DNA from: Robiginitalea marina
Lineage (GTDB): Bacteria > Bacteroidota > Bacteroidia > Flavobacteriales > Flavobacteriaceae
Length of the DNA: 64,000 nt
Direction: 5' to 3'
NCBI RefSeq assembly: GCF_024006985.1
Contig: NZ_JAMXIB010000002.1
Coordinates: 124,001 to 188,000, forward strand
Positions within the stretch are counted from its first letter, which is position 1. Each line of letters opens with the position of its first letter. The notes beneath the pieces were generated by a model. It was not told the origin of the DNA, ran no database searches, and was given only the letters and a program-made list of their open reading frames with translations. Below are positions 40,374-53,000 of this stretch, in pieces. Made by a program: the position numbers and the translations under genes.

Positions 40374-41075
40374 GTGAAAACCATCGGATTCATAGGCGGC
40401 ATGAGCTGGGAATCTTCCCTGGAATACTACCGGATCGCCAATGAAAAGGTTCGGGAACTCCTCGGTGGCTTTGCCTCTTGCCGTTGTCTGATGTATTCCG
40501 TGGACTTTGCGCAGGTTGAAAGCCTGCAGCACGCCGGGGACTGGCACGCCCTGGATGCGTTGATGGCAGATGCCGCAAAACGGTTGTACCGGGGCGGGGC
40601 GGACCTCATTGTACTTTGCACCAATACCATGCATTTGTGTGCCGGGGCCATAAGGGCAGCAACCCCCTTACCATTGCTGCATATCGCAGAGGCCACGGGC
40701 CAGCGGATCGCTTCCCGGAACCTGAAGACCGCAGGGCTGCTCGGCACCAAATTCACAATGGAACAGGATTTTTACAAATCCGTCCTCAAAACGCATTACG
40801 GAATTAAAACACTGATTCCCGGTCCCGACGAACGCCAGGCAATCCACGACATTATTTACGGGGAACTGGTCCATGGGGTTATCCGAAAAACCTCCCGTGA
40901 AACGTTCAAATCCATCATCCACAACCTTCAGGGTCAGGGAGCGGAAGGGATCATCCTGGGGTGTACGGAAATACCCCTGCTGGTTTCACAGGCCGATGCA
41001 AACCTTCCGCTTTTTGATACCACCCGGATCCATGCGGAGGAAGCCGTGTTCCTCGCCCTCAACTCCGAACCCTGA
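40374..41075 (+). CDS. Aspartate/glutamate racemase-family protein (GTG start)
   Basis: 233 residues from GTG 40374, chosen for the family start KTIGFIGGMSWESSLEYYRIAN and the GGAG 7 bp upstream; a GTG 8 codons earlier is possible. Two catalytic cysteines are present: Cys82 in IVLCTNTMH and Cys197 in ILGCTEIPLL, as in PLP-independent amino acid racemases that supply D-amino acids or act on aspartate. It leads a plus-strand run with two small membrane proteins and a GNAT. Confidence 0.88.
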   Translation: MKTIGFIGGMSWESSLEYYRIANEKVRELLGGFASCRCLMYSVDFAQVESLQHAGDWHALDALMADAAKRLYRGGADLIVLCTNTMHLCAGAIRAATPLPLLHIAEATGQRIASRNLKTAGLLGTKFTMEQDFYKSVLKTHYGIKTLIPGPDERQAIHDIIYGELVHGVIRKTSRETFKSIIHNLQGQGAEGIILGCTEIPLLVSQADANLPLFDTTRIHAEEAVFLALNSEP

Positions 41076-41096
41076 CCCCTTCTAACCCCATGTAAA

Positions 41097-41273
41097 ATGA
41101 CCCTGACCACCAAAATCGTACTGGCCCTGATCGTCCTCCACCTGCTGGTGGGTTTTGGATGGCTACTCTACAAATTGTTACCCCCCGGTTCCGGACTGGC
41201 CGACCCAAATGACCGGGAAGACCGCACAAAAAACGAACCTAAAACCGATGCCCATGAAAAAAACATTTCGTGA
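41097..41273 (+). CDS. 58-residue single-pass membrane protein
   Basis: MTLTTKIVLALIVLHLLVGF opens directly into a transmembrane helix (about 6-26, LALIVLHLLVGFGWLLYKLL), followed by a charged hydrophilic tail (LADPNDREDRTKNEPKTDAHEKNIS). Its last 20 bp overlap the start of the next gene in another frame, and it lies 21 bp after the racemase. No family recognised. The membrane layout and snug fit support a real gene. Confidence 0.6.
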   Translation: MTLTTKIVLALIVLHLLVGFGWLLYKLLPPGSGLADPNDREDRTKNEPKTDAHEKNIS

Positions 41274-41817
41274 AATCGTCCTTCAGATCATCCCGGTAAT
41301 GATCGGGGTATACCTGGGCTTCGTGGTTTCCGACTGGGCGGACGCCAGGAAGCGGGAGGGCCAGACCCGTCTCTTCCTTGAAAGCCTGCGGTCTGAGATC
41401 GCAAGCAACCGGGATGTCCTGGAAATGGTGCAGGAATATCACCTTATGCTGCGAGACAGCAGCCAGGCCTATGCAGCGGGCAAAATCAAGGGAAAACCAA
41501 GATTCTTCGAGGGTACCCGCATTATGAAACTTACCAGCAGCGCCTACCAGACCGGCATCCAGACAGGGATCATCAATGAACTGCCCCTGGGGAAAATCCA
41601 GGCGGTGAATTCCCTGTATACCTTCCAGAACGAGTACAACGAATTCGGTACCCTCATGATGGCCAGCCTGATCGACAAGGATTTTTCGGACGACCCCGAA
41701 GATATTCGGAAAATCGCGCAGTTCCTGGCCGTGACCATGACCGATGTAGTGATCAAGGAAACGGATTTGCTCCAGGGCTACGGGTCCCTGCTTGAGGAAC
41801 TGGATGCCAGCCCATGA
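41254..41817 (+). CDS. Membrane-anchored protein with DUF6090-like layout
   Basis: 187 residues from ATG 41254 (another Met two codons upstream). The start MKKTFREIVLQIIPVMIGVYLGFVVSDWADARKRE is a basic stretch, one helix, then WADARK. This is the arrangement seen in DUF6090 (ILIALQINNWNENRN) at 14484, though similarity is weak. The remainder is a helical cytoplasmic or periplasmic domain (LFLESLRSEIASNRDVLEMVQEYH). Overlaps the 58-residue gene upstream by 20 bp and the acetyltransferase downstream by 4 bp. Confidence 0.72.
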   Translation: MKKTFREIVLQIIPVMIGVYLGFVVSDWADARKREGQTRLFLESLRSEIASNRDVLEMVQEYHLMLRDSSQAYAAGKIKGKPRFFEGTRIMKLTSSAYQTGIQTGIINELPLGKIQAVNSLYTFQNEYNEFGTLMMASLIDKDFSDDPEDIRKIAQFLAVTMTDVVIKETDLLQGYGSLLEELDASP

Positions 41818-42293
41818 TCCGCAAACTGGACCATAAGGACCCTTCCGTGGCCGGGGAAATCCGGGAGGTCTTCCAGGCTTCCTATGCCGTGGAGGCGAAA
41901 TTGCTGGGAGCGGTTGATTTCCCGCCCCTGAAAAGGCCCCTGGAAGGCTTTCTTCAAAGTGGAAACGAATTCTTTGGTTTTAAGGAACAGGACAGGCTGG
42001 CAGGGGTGGCGGAGGTGGTCCCGGGCGAAAAGGCCGTCCATATCCAGAGCCTGTTGGTACATCCGGAGTTTTTTCGAAAAGGGATTGGGAGTGCGCTGAT
42101 CTCCCATGTGCTGGAACGCTATGCGACGCCCGTTATTACCGTGGAAACCGGGCTGGAAAACCATCCGGCCACAGCGCTGTACCGCAAGTTTGGTTTTCGG
42201 GAGGTCGGGCAGTACGATACGGACCATGGGGTGCGGAAAATCCGGTTTGAAAAACGAAATTACCCCCATCCAGCAAGTGGTCGGCAGCCTTAA
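41814..42293 (+). CDS. GNAT-family N-acetyltransferase
   Basis: 159 residues. Acetyl-CoA-binding motif A is HIQSLLVHPEFFRKGIGSALISHVLERY, followed by VITVETGLENHPATALYRKFGFREVGQY, the standard GNAT beta4-alpha4 and C-terminal strand. ATGA overlap with the upstream gene implies coupled translation. Substrate unknown. A hairpin with the minus-strand terminator follows the gene. Confidence 0.92.
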   Translation: MIRKLDHKDPSVAGEIREVFQASYAVEAKLLGAVDFPPLKRPLEGFLQSGNEFFGFKEQDRLAGVAEVVPGEKAVHIQSLLVHPEFFRKGIGSALISHVLERYATPVITVETGLENHPATALYRKFGFREVGQYDTDHGVRKIRFEKRNYPHPASGRQP

Positions 42294-42304
42294 AGCAGGC
42301 ACTT

Positions 42305-42338
42305 AAAAAAAATTCCGTGAAGCGAGCCTCACGGAATT
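42305..42338 (-). terminator. Terminator downstream of the SYLF gene
   Basis: Perfect stem AATTCCGTGA (42311-42320)/TCACGGAATT (42329-42338) with an 8-nt loop. On the minus strand it is followed by T8, so it terminates the SYLF gene; on the plus strand it may also slow the GNAT transcript. Confidence 0.9.
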
Positions 42339-42386
42339 GGCACCCCATTTTACTTCCTTTGCCCTCGGCTGTGGGATTTAAACCCC

Positions 42387-42920
42387 TCAGAAAGGCGTGA
42401 AGTTGAACTTTTGGCCCCCCACCGAGACTTCTGCCATCAAGCCCTTTTTGGCGTACGTAAAGACCGCCACGCCATCCCTGTATTCGGCGTCCACGCTTAC
42501 CCCGGTCTCCACCATGGTCGCTGAGACTCCCGCATCGAATTCATAATTCCCTTCTTTGAATTTTTCCACATCCTGGTCGGTTTCGAAAAAAATCACTTCT
42601 ATCAGGGCTTCCCCCCCTGCCTGAAACCCGATGCTCACCGCTTTGAGACTGGCCATGCCCACCTTTTTTCCGGCGTGGTACAGCACCCCGTTCCCGGAAG
42701 CACCCCCAATGATGAAACCGCCCTTGCCCACATTTGGAAAAACTGCAGCTCCGGCTGAATTGTCAAAATATTCCCGTAGTTCCGAATTCACATTCAGCAG
42801 GGTCTTTACCGCCCTATCGGCATCCTTCATGATTTTTTGATCCTTTTTGCTCTGGGCCGAAAGGGGCATAGCCAGGCTTCCCAACAGGAAAAACAGGCCT
42901 AAAATTCGAATTTTTTTCAT
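42387..42920 (-). CDS. Lipid-binding SYLF (YSC84)-domain secreted protein
   Basis: 177 residues from ATG 42920 with a signal peptide (MKKIRILGLFFLLGSLAMPLSAQ). The SYLF/YSC84 domain is visible: GAAVFPNVGKGGFIIGGASGNGVLYHAGKKVGMASLKAVSIGFQAGGEALIEVIFFETDQDVEKF and ATMVETGVSVDAEYRDGVAVFTYAKKGLMAEVSVGGQKF. The family binds phosphoinositides or membranes in eukaryotes, and in bacteria is secreted with unknown purpose. The upstream region 42921-43287 contains TATCTTTA on the minus strand (42983-42990), the katG terminator, and nothing else supported. Confidence 0.9.
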   Translation of the reverse strand: MKKIRILGLFFLLGSLAMPLSAQSKKDQKIMKDADRAVKTLLNVNSELREYFDNSAGAAVFPNVGKGGFIIGGASGNGVLYHAGKKVGMASLKAVSIGFQAGGEALIEVIFFETDQDVEKFKEGNYEFDAGVSATMVETGVSVDAEYRDGVAVFTYAKKGLMAEVSVGGQKFNFTPF

Positions 42921-43230
42921 GAGAATTTGTTTTGAGTTTGACAATAGTATGAACAATGGAGAGCAGGTTAGATCCGGTAGCTTAAAGATAGCAAAGAAAC
43001 GGCCTTTCCCCATTCGTTTTTACCGTATTTATACCGTTTAAATGAAAGAATGCCGGGGCTTCCGCATCCCAAAAATCCCGCCCGGGATCAGATGCACATC
43101 CCTGTACGCCACCTGCGGGTGGTATTCCAGCCCCACGGCCTGGCCACAACAGGATTCAGCTCGCCGGGTATTCGGATTTTGGAAACTTCACAGTCGCTGA
43201 AGCACTACCGGGGCAATGGCGGGAAACCCG

Positions 43231-43261
43231 GAAAAAGAAAAGCGGCCCGTTGCCAGACCGC
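43231..43261 (-). terminator. Terminator of katG
   Basis: On the minus strand GCGGTCTG-GCAA-CGGGCCGC forms an 8-bp stem with two wobble pairs and a GNRA tetraloop, then TTTTCTTTTTC. It lies 26 bp after the katG stop codon. Confidence 0.85.
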
Positions 43262-43287
43262 CTTTCCACCTTACAATTCCCTTGAAC

Positions 43288-45573
<2,286 letters not shown>

Positions 45574-45807
45574 TTATTTATTAATAAAGGAAAATCCATT
45601 TGTAAAACCTATGGGTGGATTGGTTCGGTTTATGGCCCCGGCCGGGCAGGGAATTCCCCTATGAAGGTACGAAATTTAGCAGGAAGAAAAAAGCCATTTC
45701 CCCCACTAAGGGCATGATCAGGCCCCGGTCATTTCCCTGGCCGGGAATGCGGGAACGACTTCAGGTCCGAAAAGGGCAGGCCAGAGCGGTATTCCCGCCG
45801 GAAACCG

Positions 45808-45815
45808 TACTTTTG
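45808..45815 (+). promoter_or_regulatory. Bacteroidota -7 element upstream of the amine oxidase
   Basis: TACTTTTG, a perfect TAnnTTTG, 41 bp before the ATG at 45857. No -33 TTG at the right distance was found. Confidence 0.55.
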
Positions 45816-45856
45816 AAGGGTAACCAAGGGGGAACCAACCCCCGCATTCAAAGGGT

Positions 45857-46924
45857 ATGGTCCAAACAGATGTGCTTATTATCGGAGGGGGCCTGACCGG
45901 GCTGACCCTGCAGCACCTGCTCAGGAATTTGCCCCTGAAGGTCGTGCTGGTGGAAGGACGAAAGCGCCTGGGGGGAAGGATCCTCACCCACCGTGAACCC
46001 GGAGGCGCCCCAATAGAAATGGGGGCCACCTGGCTGGGCAGCCAGCATACGCGCCTGGGTTCGCTGCTGGAAGGGCTGGGGCTCGAAACCTTTCCCCAAA
46101 AGCTGGGCGAAAAAGCCTTCTACGAGTGGATCTCGACCAGCCCCCCCCAACTGGTGGACCTGCCCCCCAACAATGCCCCCAGTTATCGCATCCGGGGTGG
46201 GACGGATTCCCTCATCGCCGCCCTGGCTGCAGCCCTCGACCCGGCAACCCGGTTCCTGGGCGAGCGGGTGGAAACCATCCGTTCCCTGCCTGCAGGCCTC
46301 CGCGTAACCGGCACGGGAAGGACCCTGGAAGCGCAGATGGTGGTTTCCACCCTGCCCCCCTACCTGTTCTTGCAGACAATTCAGGTCTTCCCGAAATTAC
46401 CCGCGGACCTGGCCGGGGTAATGGAAAAGACCCATACCTGGATGGGGGAATCCATCAAATTCGGGCTGTCGTGCCCCGCGCCCTTCTGGGATGAGCCCAC
46501 GAGCAGCGGGACGGTGTTCAGCAATGTGGGTCCCGTTTCGGAAATGTACGACCACAGCCGCTATGAAGGGGATGCCTTTGCCCTCAAGGGATTCCTTGAC
46601 GGTAGCTATGCCTCCCTGGGGTACGGCGAGCGAAAAGCTATGGTATTGAAACAGCTGAAGAAGTATTACGGGGCCCGGACCGATGATTTCACCGCCTACT
46701 TCGAAACCGTCTGGGCCCGGGAACCGCTCACCTATGCCCCGTATTCCACGGCGGTACTCCCCCATCAGAACAACGGCCACCCGCTTTTCAGGGAACCCTG
46801 CCTGGGCGGAAGGTTAGTCCTGGCCGGTTCCGAAACGGCTCCGGAGTTCCCCGGCTACATGGAAGGGGCGGTGGCCAGCGCAGGGTCTGCCTTTAACCGG
46901 GTACGGGAATTCCTCATGCCCTGA
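45857..46924 (+). CDS. Flavin-containing amine oxidase-like protein
   Basis: 355 residues. An N-terminal FAD-binding beta-alpha-beta (DVLIIGGGLTGLTLQHLL), the Rossmann second strand VVLVEGRKRLGGRILT, GATWLG, YRIRGGTDSLIAALAAAL, and the C-terminal FAD motif LAGSETAPEFPGYMEGAVASAGSAF all fit the monoamine oxidase family. It is shorter than typical amine oxidases (about 450). Substrate amine unknown. No signal peptide, so cytoplasmic. Alone in its transcript. Confidence 0.85.
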   Translation: MVQTDVLIIGGGLTGLTLQHLLRNLPLKVVLVEGRKRLGGRILTHREPGGAPIEMGATWLGSQHTRLGSLLEGLGLETFPQKLGEKAFYEWISTSPPQLVDLPPNNAPSYRIRGGTDSLIAALAAALDPATRFLGERVETIRSLPAGLRVTGTGRTLEAQMVVSTLPPYLFLQTIQVFPKLPADLAGVMEKTHTWMGESIKFGLSCPAPFWDEPTSSGTVFSNVGPVSEMYDHSRYEGDAFALKGFLDGSYASLGYGERKAMVLKQLKKYYGARTDDFTAYFETVWAREPLTYAPYSTAVLPHQNNGHPLFREPCLGGRLVLAGSETAPEFPGYMEGAVASAGSAFNRVREFLMP

Positions 46925-47024
46925 CCCTCCCCTGCCCGGTTAATCATGCCCCGTAAACCCCAAAATTGTATCTTAGGCTGGCGCAACCAGCGCTTTAAAC
47001 CAACGGACAAAAAAAAACCACCGG

Positions 47025-48677
47025 ATGACGCTTAAGACCTTCCCTTTTGCAATACTGCTTCTCCTCTGTCCTTTTTCCCGGGCCCAACCCACTGTTGAAC
47101 CCGGAACCTATGCAGACCTCACGGCATTGTTCAGCGACTGGCGCAGCTTCGAATCCCCGCCGCTTTTAAATGGGGCCCCCGATTATACGGCATCCGGGAG
47201 GCAGGGACGCAGGCCCCGGTTTGAAACGCTGAAATCGCGGCTGCACGCCATAGACACCACCGGGTGGGATATTCCGCAAAGAGCGGACTGGATGTTGGTC
47301 TGGGCCGAGATGAATGGCTATGACTTCAATGAACGGGTACTGCAACCCTGGGTGCGCGACCCTGCTTTTTATGTTTCGCTTTGGATGGCGCGAAGTGACG
47401 TGCCGGCCCACGAGGGCCCAACCCACCACCGCACGACGGAACTTTGGACCTATACCTTCCCACTTTCCGGGCCGGAGCGGGAGCGGATGCTCGGCGACCT
47501 CGCTGTAATCCCTGCCCTGAATGCCCAGGCTATGGAAAACCTCAGGGGGAATGCCCGGGAGCTCTGGATTGCCGGGATTCGCGATATCCGGACCCAAAGC
47601 CGGGACCTGGAGGGCATGCTCACCCTGCCCGGGGTGGGGGAAGACCCCCAACTGGTGGAGGCCATTGGGCGTGCCATAAATTCCACTGAGGCCCTGGCCG
47701 GCTGGCTGGAGGCGGAAGCACCCTCCAAAACCGGGCCATCGGGTATCGGGAAGGAAAATTATACCTGGTACCTGCAAAACGTCCACCTCGTTCCCCTGAC
47801 CTGGGAAGACGAGGTGCAATTGCTGGAACGCGAACTGGCCCGAGCCTGGGCGTCTTTGAAGCTGGAGGAACACCGCAACCGCCACCTGCCCCCCCTGGAG
47901 GCTGCCGGCTCCCCCGAAGCCTACGACGCGCTGGCCGAAGCTTCGGCCATGAGCCTCCTGGATTTCCTGCAAAAGGAGGAGATCGTGACTGTAAAGGAAT
48001 ATTTTGAACCTGCCTTGAGGGCACACCTGGGGTCCTACGTGCCGGAAGCTACCCGGAATTTTTTCTGGATCTCCGCGCATTACGACCCACGCCCGCTCTA
48101 CTCCCATTTTTACCATTGGTTCGAACTGGCCCGCATGGATACGGAGCCCCACCCTTCCCCCATCCGCCGGGGGCCGCTGCTCTACAACATTTTTGATTCC
48201 AGGAATGAGGGGACGGCGACGGCCGTGGAGGAAATGTTCATGCAGGCGGGCCTTTACGACGACAACCCCCGGGTTCGGGAGATTGTGTACATCCTGATTG
48301 CCCAGCGGGCGGCAAGGGGCCTGGGGTCCCTTTATGCCCATGCCAATATTATGACCATGGAGGAGGCCGGAGGCATTCATTCGGAATACACCCCCAGGGG
48401 ATGGATGAAGACAGAGCCTGACCTGCTCCGGTTTGAACAGCACCTCTACATGCGACAGCCCGGGTATGGCACCAGCTACATCACCGGAAAGTATTTACTG
48501 GAACAAACCCTTATGGAATATGCCCGCCTGAAGGAACGGGAGGGTACCCCTTTCCTGGTCAGGGACTTCCTGGACAAACTCAACGGAATGGGCAATATCC
48601 CGATTTCGCTGGGGAAATGGGAATTGACCGGAAAGCCTCCCTTTGGTTCGGCAGGTAAAAATGCAGAAGGCCGTTAA
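47025..48677 (+). CDS. Secreted DUF885-family protein
   Basis: 550 residues with a signal peptide ([21 protein letters not shown]). The family pattern is recognisable: [56 protein letters not shown] and [18 protein letters not shown], with [18 protein letters not shown] near the end. DUF885 proteins are often listed as putative peptidases, but no HExxH site is seen, so catalysis is uncertain. Monocistronic as far as the sequence shows. Confidence 0.82.
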   Translation: MTLKTFPFAILLLLCPFSRAQPTVEPGTYADLTALFSDWRSFESPPLLNGAPDYTASGRQGRRPRFETLKSRLHAIDTTGWDIPQRADWMLVWAEMNGYDFNERVLQPWVRDPAFYVSLWMARSDVPAHEGPTHHRTTELWTYTFPLSGPERERMLGDLAVIPALNAQAMENLRGNARELWIAGIRDIRTQSRDLEGMLTLPGVGEDPQLVEAIGRAINSTEALAGWLEAEAPSKTGPSGIGKENYTWYLQNVHLVPLTWEDEVQLLERELARAWASLKLEEHRNRHLPPLEAAGSPEAYDALAEASAMSLLDFLQKEEIVTVKEYFEPALRAHLGSYVPEATRNFFWISAHYDPRPLYSHFYHWFELARMDTEPHPSPIRRGPLLYNIFDSRNEGTATAVEEMFMQAGLYDDNPRVREIVYILIAQRAARGLGSLYAHANIMTMEEAGGIHSEYTPRGWMKTEPDLLRFEQHLYMRQPGYGTSYITGKYLLEQTLMEYARLKEREGTPFLVRDFLDKLNGMGNIPISLGKWELTGKPPFGSAGKNAEGR

Positions 48678-48771
48678 CCCGTAAACACGGTGCTCCTGGA
48701 CGCGGGATCTGCGGAAATCGCGGGTCCCGGAAAATTTTGAAAAATGAATGAAAAAAAATAAAATATTGTTT

Positions 48772-48779
48772 TATTTTTG
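48772..48779 (+). promoter_or_regulatory. Bacteroidota -7 element of the RND efflux operon
   Basis: TATTTTTG, a perfect TAnnTTTG, in a strongly AT-rich tract 61 bp before the first ATG of the operon. No TTG at -33, but the A tract upstream could act as an UP element. Confidence 0.5.
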
Positions 48780-48840
48780 AAATGAGCCTTCTCCCGGAAC
48801 GTCGGTTCAAAACCCCTATGACCCCTAAAGCCGCCCTATT

Positions 48841-50007
48841 ATGAAATCCCTTTCGATCGCAGCTTTTGCGCTGCTTCCTTTCCTCTTCCTAGGGTCCTGT
48901 AAGGACCGGGAACAGGCCCTGCAGATGCCCCCCCCCGAGGTCCCGGTCTTCGAAGCCCAACAAAAAGACGTACCCATCTTCAACGACCTGGCCGGGCAAA
49001 TCTTCGGCCAGCAGGATATCCCCATCCGGGCCAGAGTCGACGGCTTCCTGCAAAAGATTTCCTTCGAAGAGGGCTCCCGGGTGAAAAAAGGGCAACTCCT
49101 CTATTCCATTGACCCCGATCCCTTCCTGGCTGAAGTAGCGGCCATGGAAAGCCAGGTCACCGAAGCCAGGACCCTTATGGTCAATTCCAAAAATGAACTG
49201 GACCGGTATGTCCCCCTGGCCGCGATGAATGCCGTAAGCCAGAGCGACCTGGATGCCGCAAGGGCCACCTATGAAGCCGCGAGGGCGAATGTAGACGCCG
49301 CAAGGGCCAACCTGGAACAGGCGCGCATCCGCCTGGGGTACTGTTCCATCAAATCCCCTATTGACGGGCTCATTGGGGCCACCCAGGCCCGGGAGGGGGA
49401 ATACGTCGGCCGGAGCCCGAACCCGGTCATCCTGAATACCGTCTCGCGCATCGATACGGCCCGGGTACAATTTTCCATTGCCGAGGCGAAATACCTCGAA
49501 CTCTTCAGGGCCTATACAGCCAATCGCACTCCGGAAGAAACCCGAAGGGAAGTCCGGGAGGGAAAAATGGAACCCAATGTGCAATTGATCCTGGCGGACG
49601 GGTCCCTTTTCGAGGAAAAAGGCAGGGTGGACTTTGTGAACAGCCAGATCAACGCCTCCACAGGTTCCCTGCTGATCCAGGCGAGTTTCCCAAATCCCAA
49701 CGGGATGTTGCGCCCCGGGCTCTATGCCCTGGTCCGCCTGCAACTTGGCCTTGCCGAAGACGCCATCCTGATCCCCCAGCGCTGCCTGGTCGAATTGCAG
49801 GGGCAGTATTCGGTACTGGTGGTGGACAGCACTAATACGGTCGTTTCCCGCCCGGTGGAAACAGGGCAAAAAATAGGCGACATGGTGATTGTTGAAAATG
49901 GCCTGTCAGCCGGCGATAAAGTGGTCATCGATGCCCTTCAGAAGGTCAGAAGCGGCATGCAGGTGCAGCCTGTTCCCTCGGAATTCCAAAGTAAAAACCC
50001 CCTTTAG
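48841..50007 (+). CDS. RND efflux periplasmic adaptor lipoprotein (MFP)
   Basis: 388 residues. Lipoprotein signal with Cys20 (LPFLFLGSCKDREQ), then the adaptor fold: barrel-sandwich hybrid halves IFGQQDIPIRARVDGFLQKISFEEGSRVKKGQLLYSIDPDPF, a helical hairpin rich in Ala and Glu (VDAARANLEQARIRLGYCSIKSPIDGLIGATQ), and the beta-barrel and membrane-proximal domains ending VIDALQKVRSGMQVQPV. It couples the inner-membrane pump to the outer-membrane channel. First gene of a three-gene operon. Confidence 0.95.
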   Translation: MKSLSIAAFALLPFLFLGSCKDREQALQMPPPEVPVFEAQQKDVPIFNDLAGQIFGQQDIPIRARVDGFLQKISFEEGSRVKKGQLLYSIDPDPFLAEVAAMESQVTEARTLMVNSKNELDRYVPLAAMNAVSQSDLDAARATYEAARANVDAARANLEQARIRLGYCSIKSPIDGLIGATQAREGEYVGRSPNPVILNTVSRIDTARVQFSIAEAKYLELFRAYTANRTPEETRREVREGKMEPNVQLILADGSLFEEKGRVDFVNSQINASTGSLLIQASFPNPNGMLRPGLYALVRLQLGLAEDAILIPQRCLVELQGQYSVLVVDSTNTVVSRPVETGQKIGDMVIVENGLSAGDKVVIDALQKVRSGMQVQPVPSEFQSKNPL

Positions 50008-50009
50008 GC

Positions 50010-53000
50010 ATGTCGGTGGAAAAAGGAAATTTCTTTGTGCGCAGGCCCATAGTGGCCATGGTGATTGCCATCGTGATCCTGATTGCAGGGGGGGTGTCCG
50101 TCGTCGGGCTGGCCATTGAGCAGTACCCCAACCTCACCCCACCTGTGGTGGAAATCAGGGGTACCTACGTGGGAGCCAATGCCCTGAACGTGGAAGAATC
50201 CGTGGCGGCCCCCATTGAACAGGAGATGAACGGGGTAGACAACATGATCTACATGAAGTCGACCAACGCCAACGACGGCAGCATGACCATTCAGGTGTCC
50301 TTCGAGGTGGGTACGAACCCCGACATGAATACCGTTCTGGCGCAAAACCGGGTTTCAGCCGCTTCTTCGAAGCTCCCGGCAGCCGTTACCAAAAACGGGG
50401 TAACGACCAAGAAATCGCTGCCAAACTCTCTAATGCTGGTATCCCTGACCACGGACAACCCGTCGCACAACAACCAGGAATTCCTGGGCAACTATGCCCT
50501 GATCAACATCAAGGACCAACTCTCAAGGATCCCGGGTATCGGCCGGGTAGACGTGATGGGGGCCTCCAATTATTCCATGCGCATCTGGATCCGGCCCGAC
50601 CGCCTTTCATTACTGGGCATAAGCGTGCCGGAAATCGCAAGTGCCATCAACGAGCAAAACGTCATCGTGCCTGGCGGAAAATTCGGGGCGGAACCGGCGC
50701 CTCCCGGAACGGAATTCACCTACACGGTGCGCCTCCCTGAGCGGTTCAATTCCCCGGAGGCCTTTGAGGAGATTGTGGTGCGTACCCTGCCTGACGGTTC
50801 CCAGGTGAGGATTAAAGACATTGCGCGGGTGGAACTCGGGGTGGAAACCTACAGCATGATCCCGCGGTTGGGGATCAACAGGGAAAACAGGGAACCCGAC
50901 CCAAAAGCGGCTGCCATCGTCGCCATCTACCAGGCCCCGGGATCCAATGCCGTGGAACTGGCTGAGAATATCATTTCCGAAATGGAGGTGATAAAACCCT
51001 CCTTCCCGGAAGGGATGACGTACGACGTTTCCCTGGATGCCACCCAGCCCATCACCGCGGGCATACGGGATATTGTCATCACCCTGGTGGTCGCGCTCCT
51101 GCTCGTAATTTTGGTGGTCTTCCTTTTCATCCAGGACTGGCGCGCCACCCTCATCCCCACCCTTGCGATCCCCGTCTCCCTGATCGGGGCGTTTATCTTC
51201 TTCCCGGCCCTCGGGTTTACCATCAATGTACTTTCCCTTCTCGGGCTGGTCCTGGCCATCGGGATTGTGGTGGACGATGCCATCGTGGTCGTGGAAGCCG
51301 TGCAGGTCAACATCGAAAAAGGCATGACGGCCCGGGAGGCGACCAATGAGGCCATGAAAAAAGTTTCGGGCCCCATTGTGGCCACCACCCTTGTGCTGGT
51401 GGCGGTATTTATCCCTGTGGCAGCAATGGCCGGCATTACCGGCATCCTGTACCAGCAATTTGCCATTACTATTGTGGTTTCCGTCCTGGTTTCCTCCGTG
51501 AACGCCCTGACCCTGAGCCCGGCCCTTTGCGCCCTTTTACTTAAGGAACCTAAACCCTACAGGGGTTTACTCGGCAAGTTCTTCAGCGGTTTTAACCGGT
51601 GGATGGGAAAGACCACGGAAGGCTACATGTCCTATACCCGGGTCGTCACCGGGAAACTAAAGCGCGGTGTGGTCTTCCTGCTGGTACTGACCATTGGGGC
51701 AGGGGTTTTCGGAACCCTGGTCCCGGGTGGTTTTATCCCCGAGGAAGACATGGGGTACCTCTTTATCAACATGCAGTTGCCCAATGCGGCTTCCCTGCAG
51801 CGTACCGACGAGATTGGACGGCAAGTGGAAGAAATCGTGTTGCAGTACCCTGAAGTGGAATACCTTACCAATGCCACCGGGTTCAGCCTGCTTTCCGGGG
51901 CCATGGCCACCAACAACGGGTTTATGTTTGCCTCCCTGAAAAACTGGGGGGAGCGCGAAGCGACGGCAAAGGAAATGATCAATCGGTTAAACCGGGAATT
52001 TGCCATGAAAATCAAAGGCGCCCAGGTATTTGCCTTCGGGCCCCCGGCCCTCCCGGGCCTTGGAAGCGGTTCCGGGTTTAGCATCGTGCTGCAGGACCGG
52101 GGCGGCAACAGCCCGGAATACCTTGCACAGAACGCGGCAAAATTCATAGAGGCAGCGAACCGGAGACCGGAAATCGGCAGTGCCTTTACCACCTTCCAGA
52201 GCAATGTCCCGCAGCGCTACATGGATATCGACAAGGAAAAGGCCCTGAAACTCGGGCTTTCCCTCAATGACCTCTATACCACTATCGGTGCCTTTATGGG
52301 GGGGGCCTATGTGAATGATTTCACCCGTTTTGGCCGGCTGTACCGCACCTACATCCAGGCGGAAAACGAATACCGGGCAGATGAGTCCCAGATCGACAAA
52401 TTCTTTATCCGAAACAAGGATGGGGAGATGGTTCCGCTCTCGACCGTGGCCCGGGTAGTGCCCATTTCCGGACCCGACTTTACAAACCGTTTTAACCTGT
52501 ACCGTTCCGCGGAAGTGACGGGCGGGCCAGCCCCGGGCTATACCTCCGCCCAGGCGATGGCAGCCCTGGAGGAAGTCGCCGGCGAAGTGTTGCCCCCGGA
52601 TATGGGGACGGCCTGGAACGGCATGTCTTACCAGGAAAATAAGGCCTCCGGTTCCCTAGGGATAATCCTTACCTTTTCTCTGGTCTTTGTCTTCCTCATC
52701 CTGGCGGCACAGTACGAGAGCTGGAGCCTCCCCTTTTCCATCCTGCTCGGCACCCCTTTTGCAATTTTCGGGGCCCTGTTCTTCCTCTGGGTCGCGCGGT
52801 TTTTCAGCCTCAGTTTCGAGAACAACATCTTCGCCCAGGTATCTTTTGTGATGCTGATCGGGATGGCGGCCAAGAACGCCATCCTGATCGTGGAATTTGC
52901 CAATGAGGAATTCAAAAAGGGGCTTTCCCTATTCGACGCTGCCATGGCGGCGGCTAAATCGCGCTTCCGCCCCATCCTGATGACGGCCTTTTCCTTCATT

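Noticed and set aside
40167-40634. N-terminal extension of propeller protein B by 156 codons
   Set aside because: The extension has no signal peptide and overlaps the promoter and start of the racemase gene, while ATG 40166 opens a clear signal peptide.
14484-41817. Claiming that the 41254 protein is a second DUF6090 copy from the array
   Set aside because: Only the membrane-anchor layout is alike; the composition is host-like and there are no array-type spacers near 41 kb.
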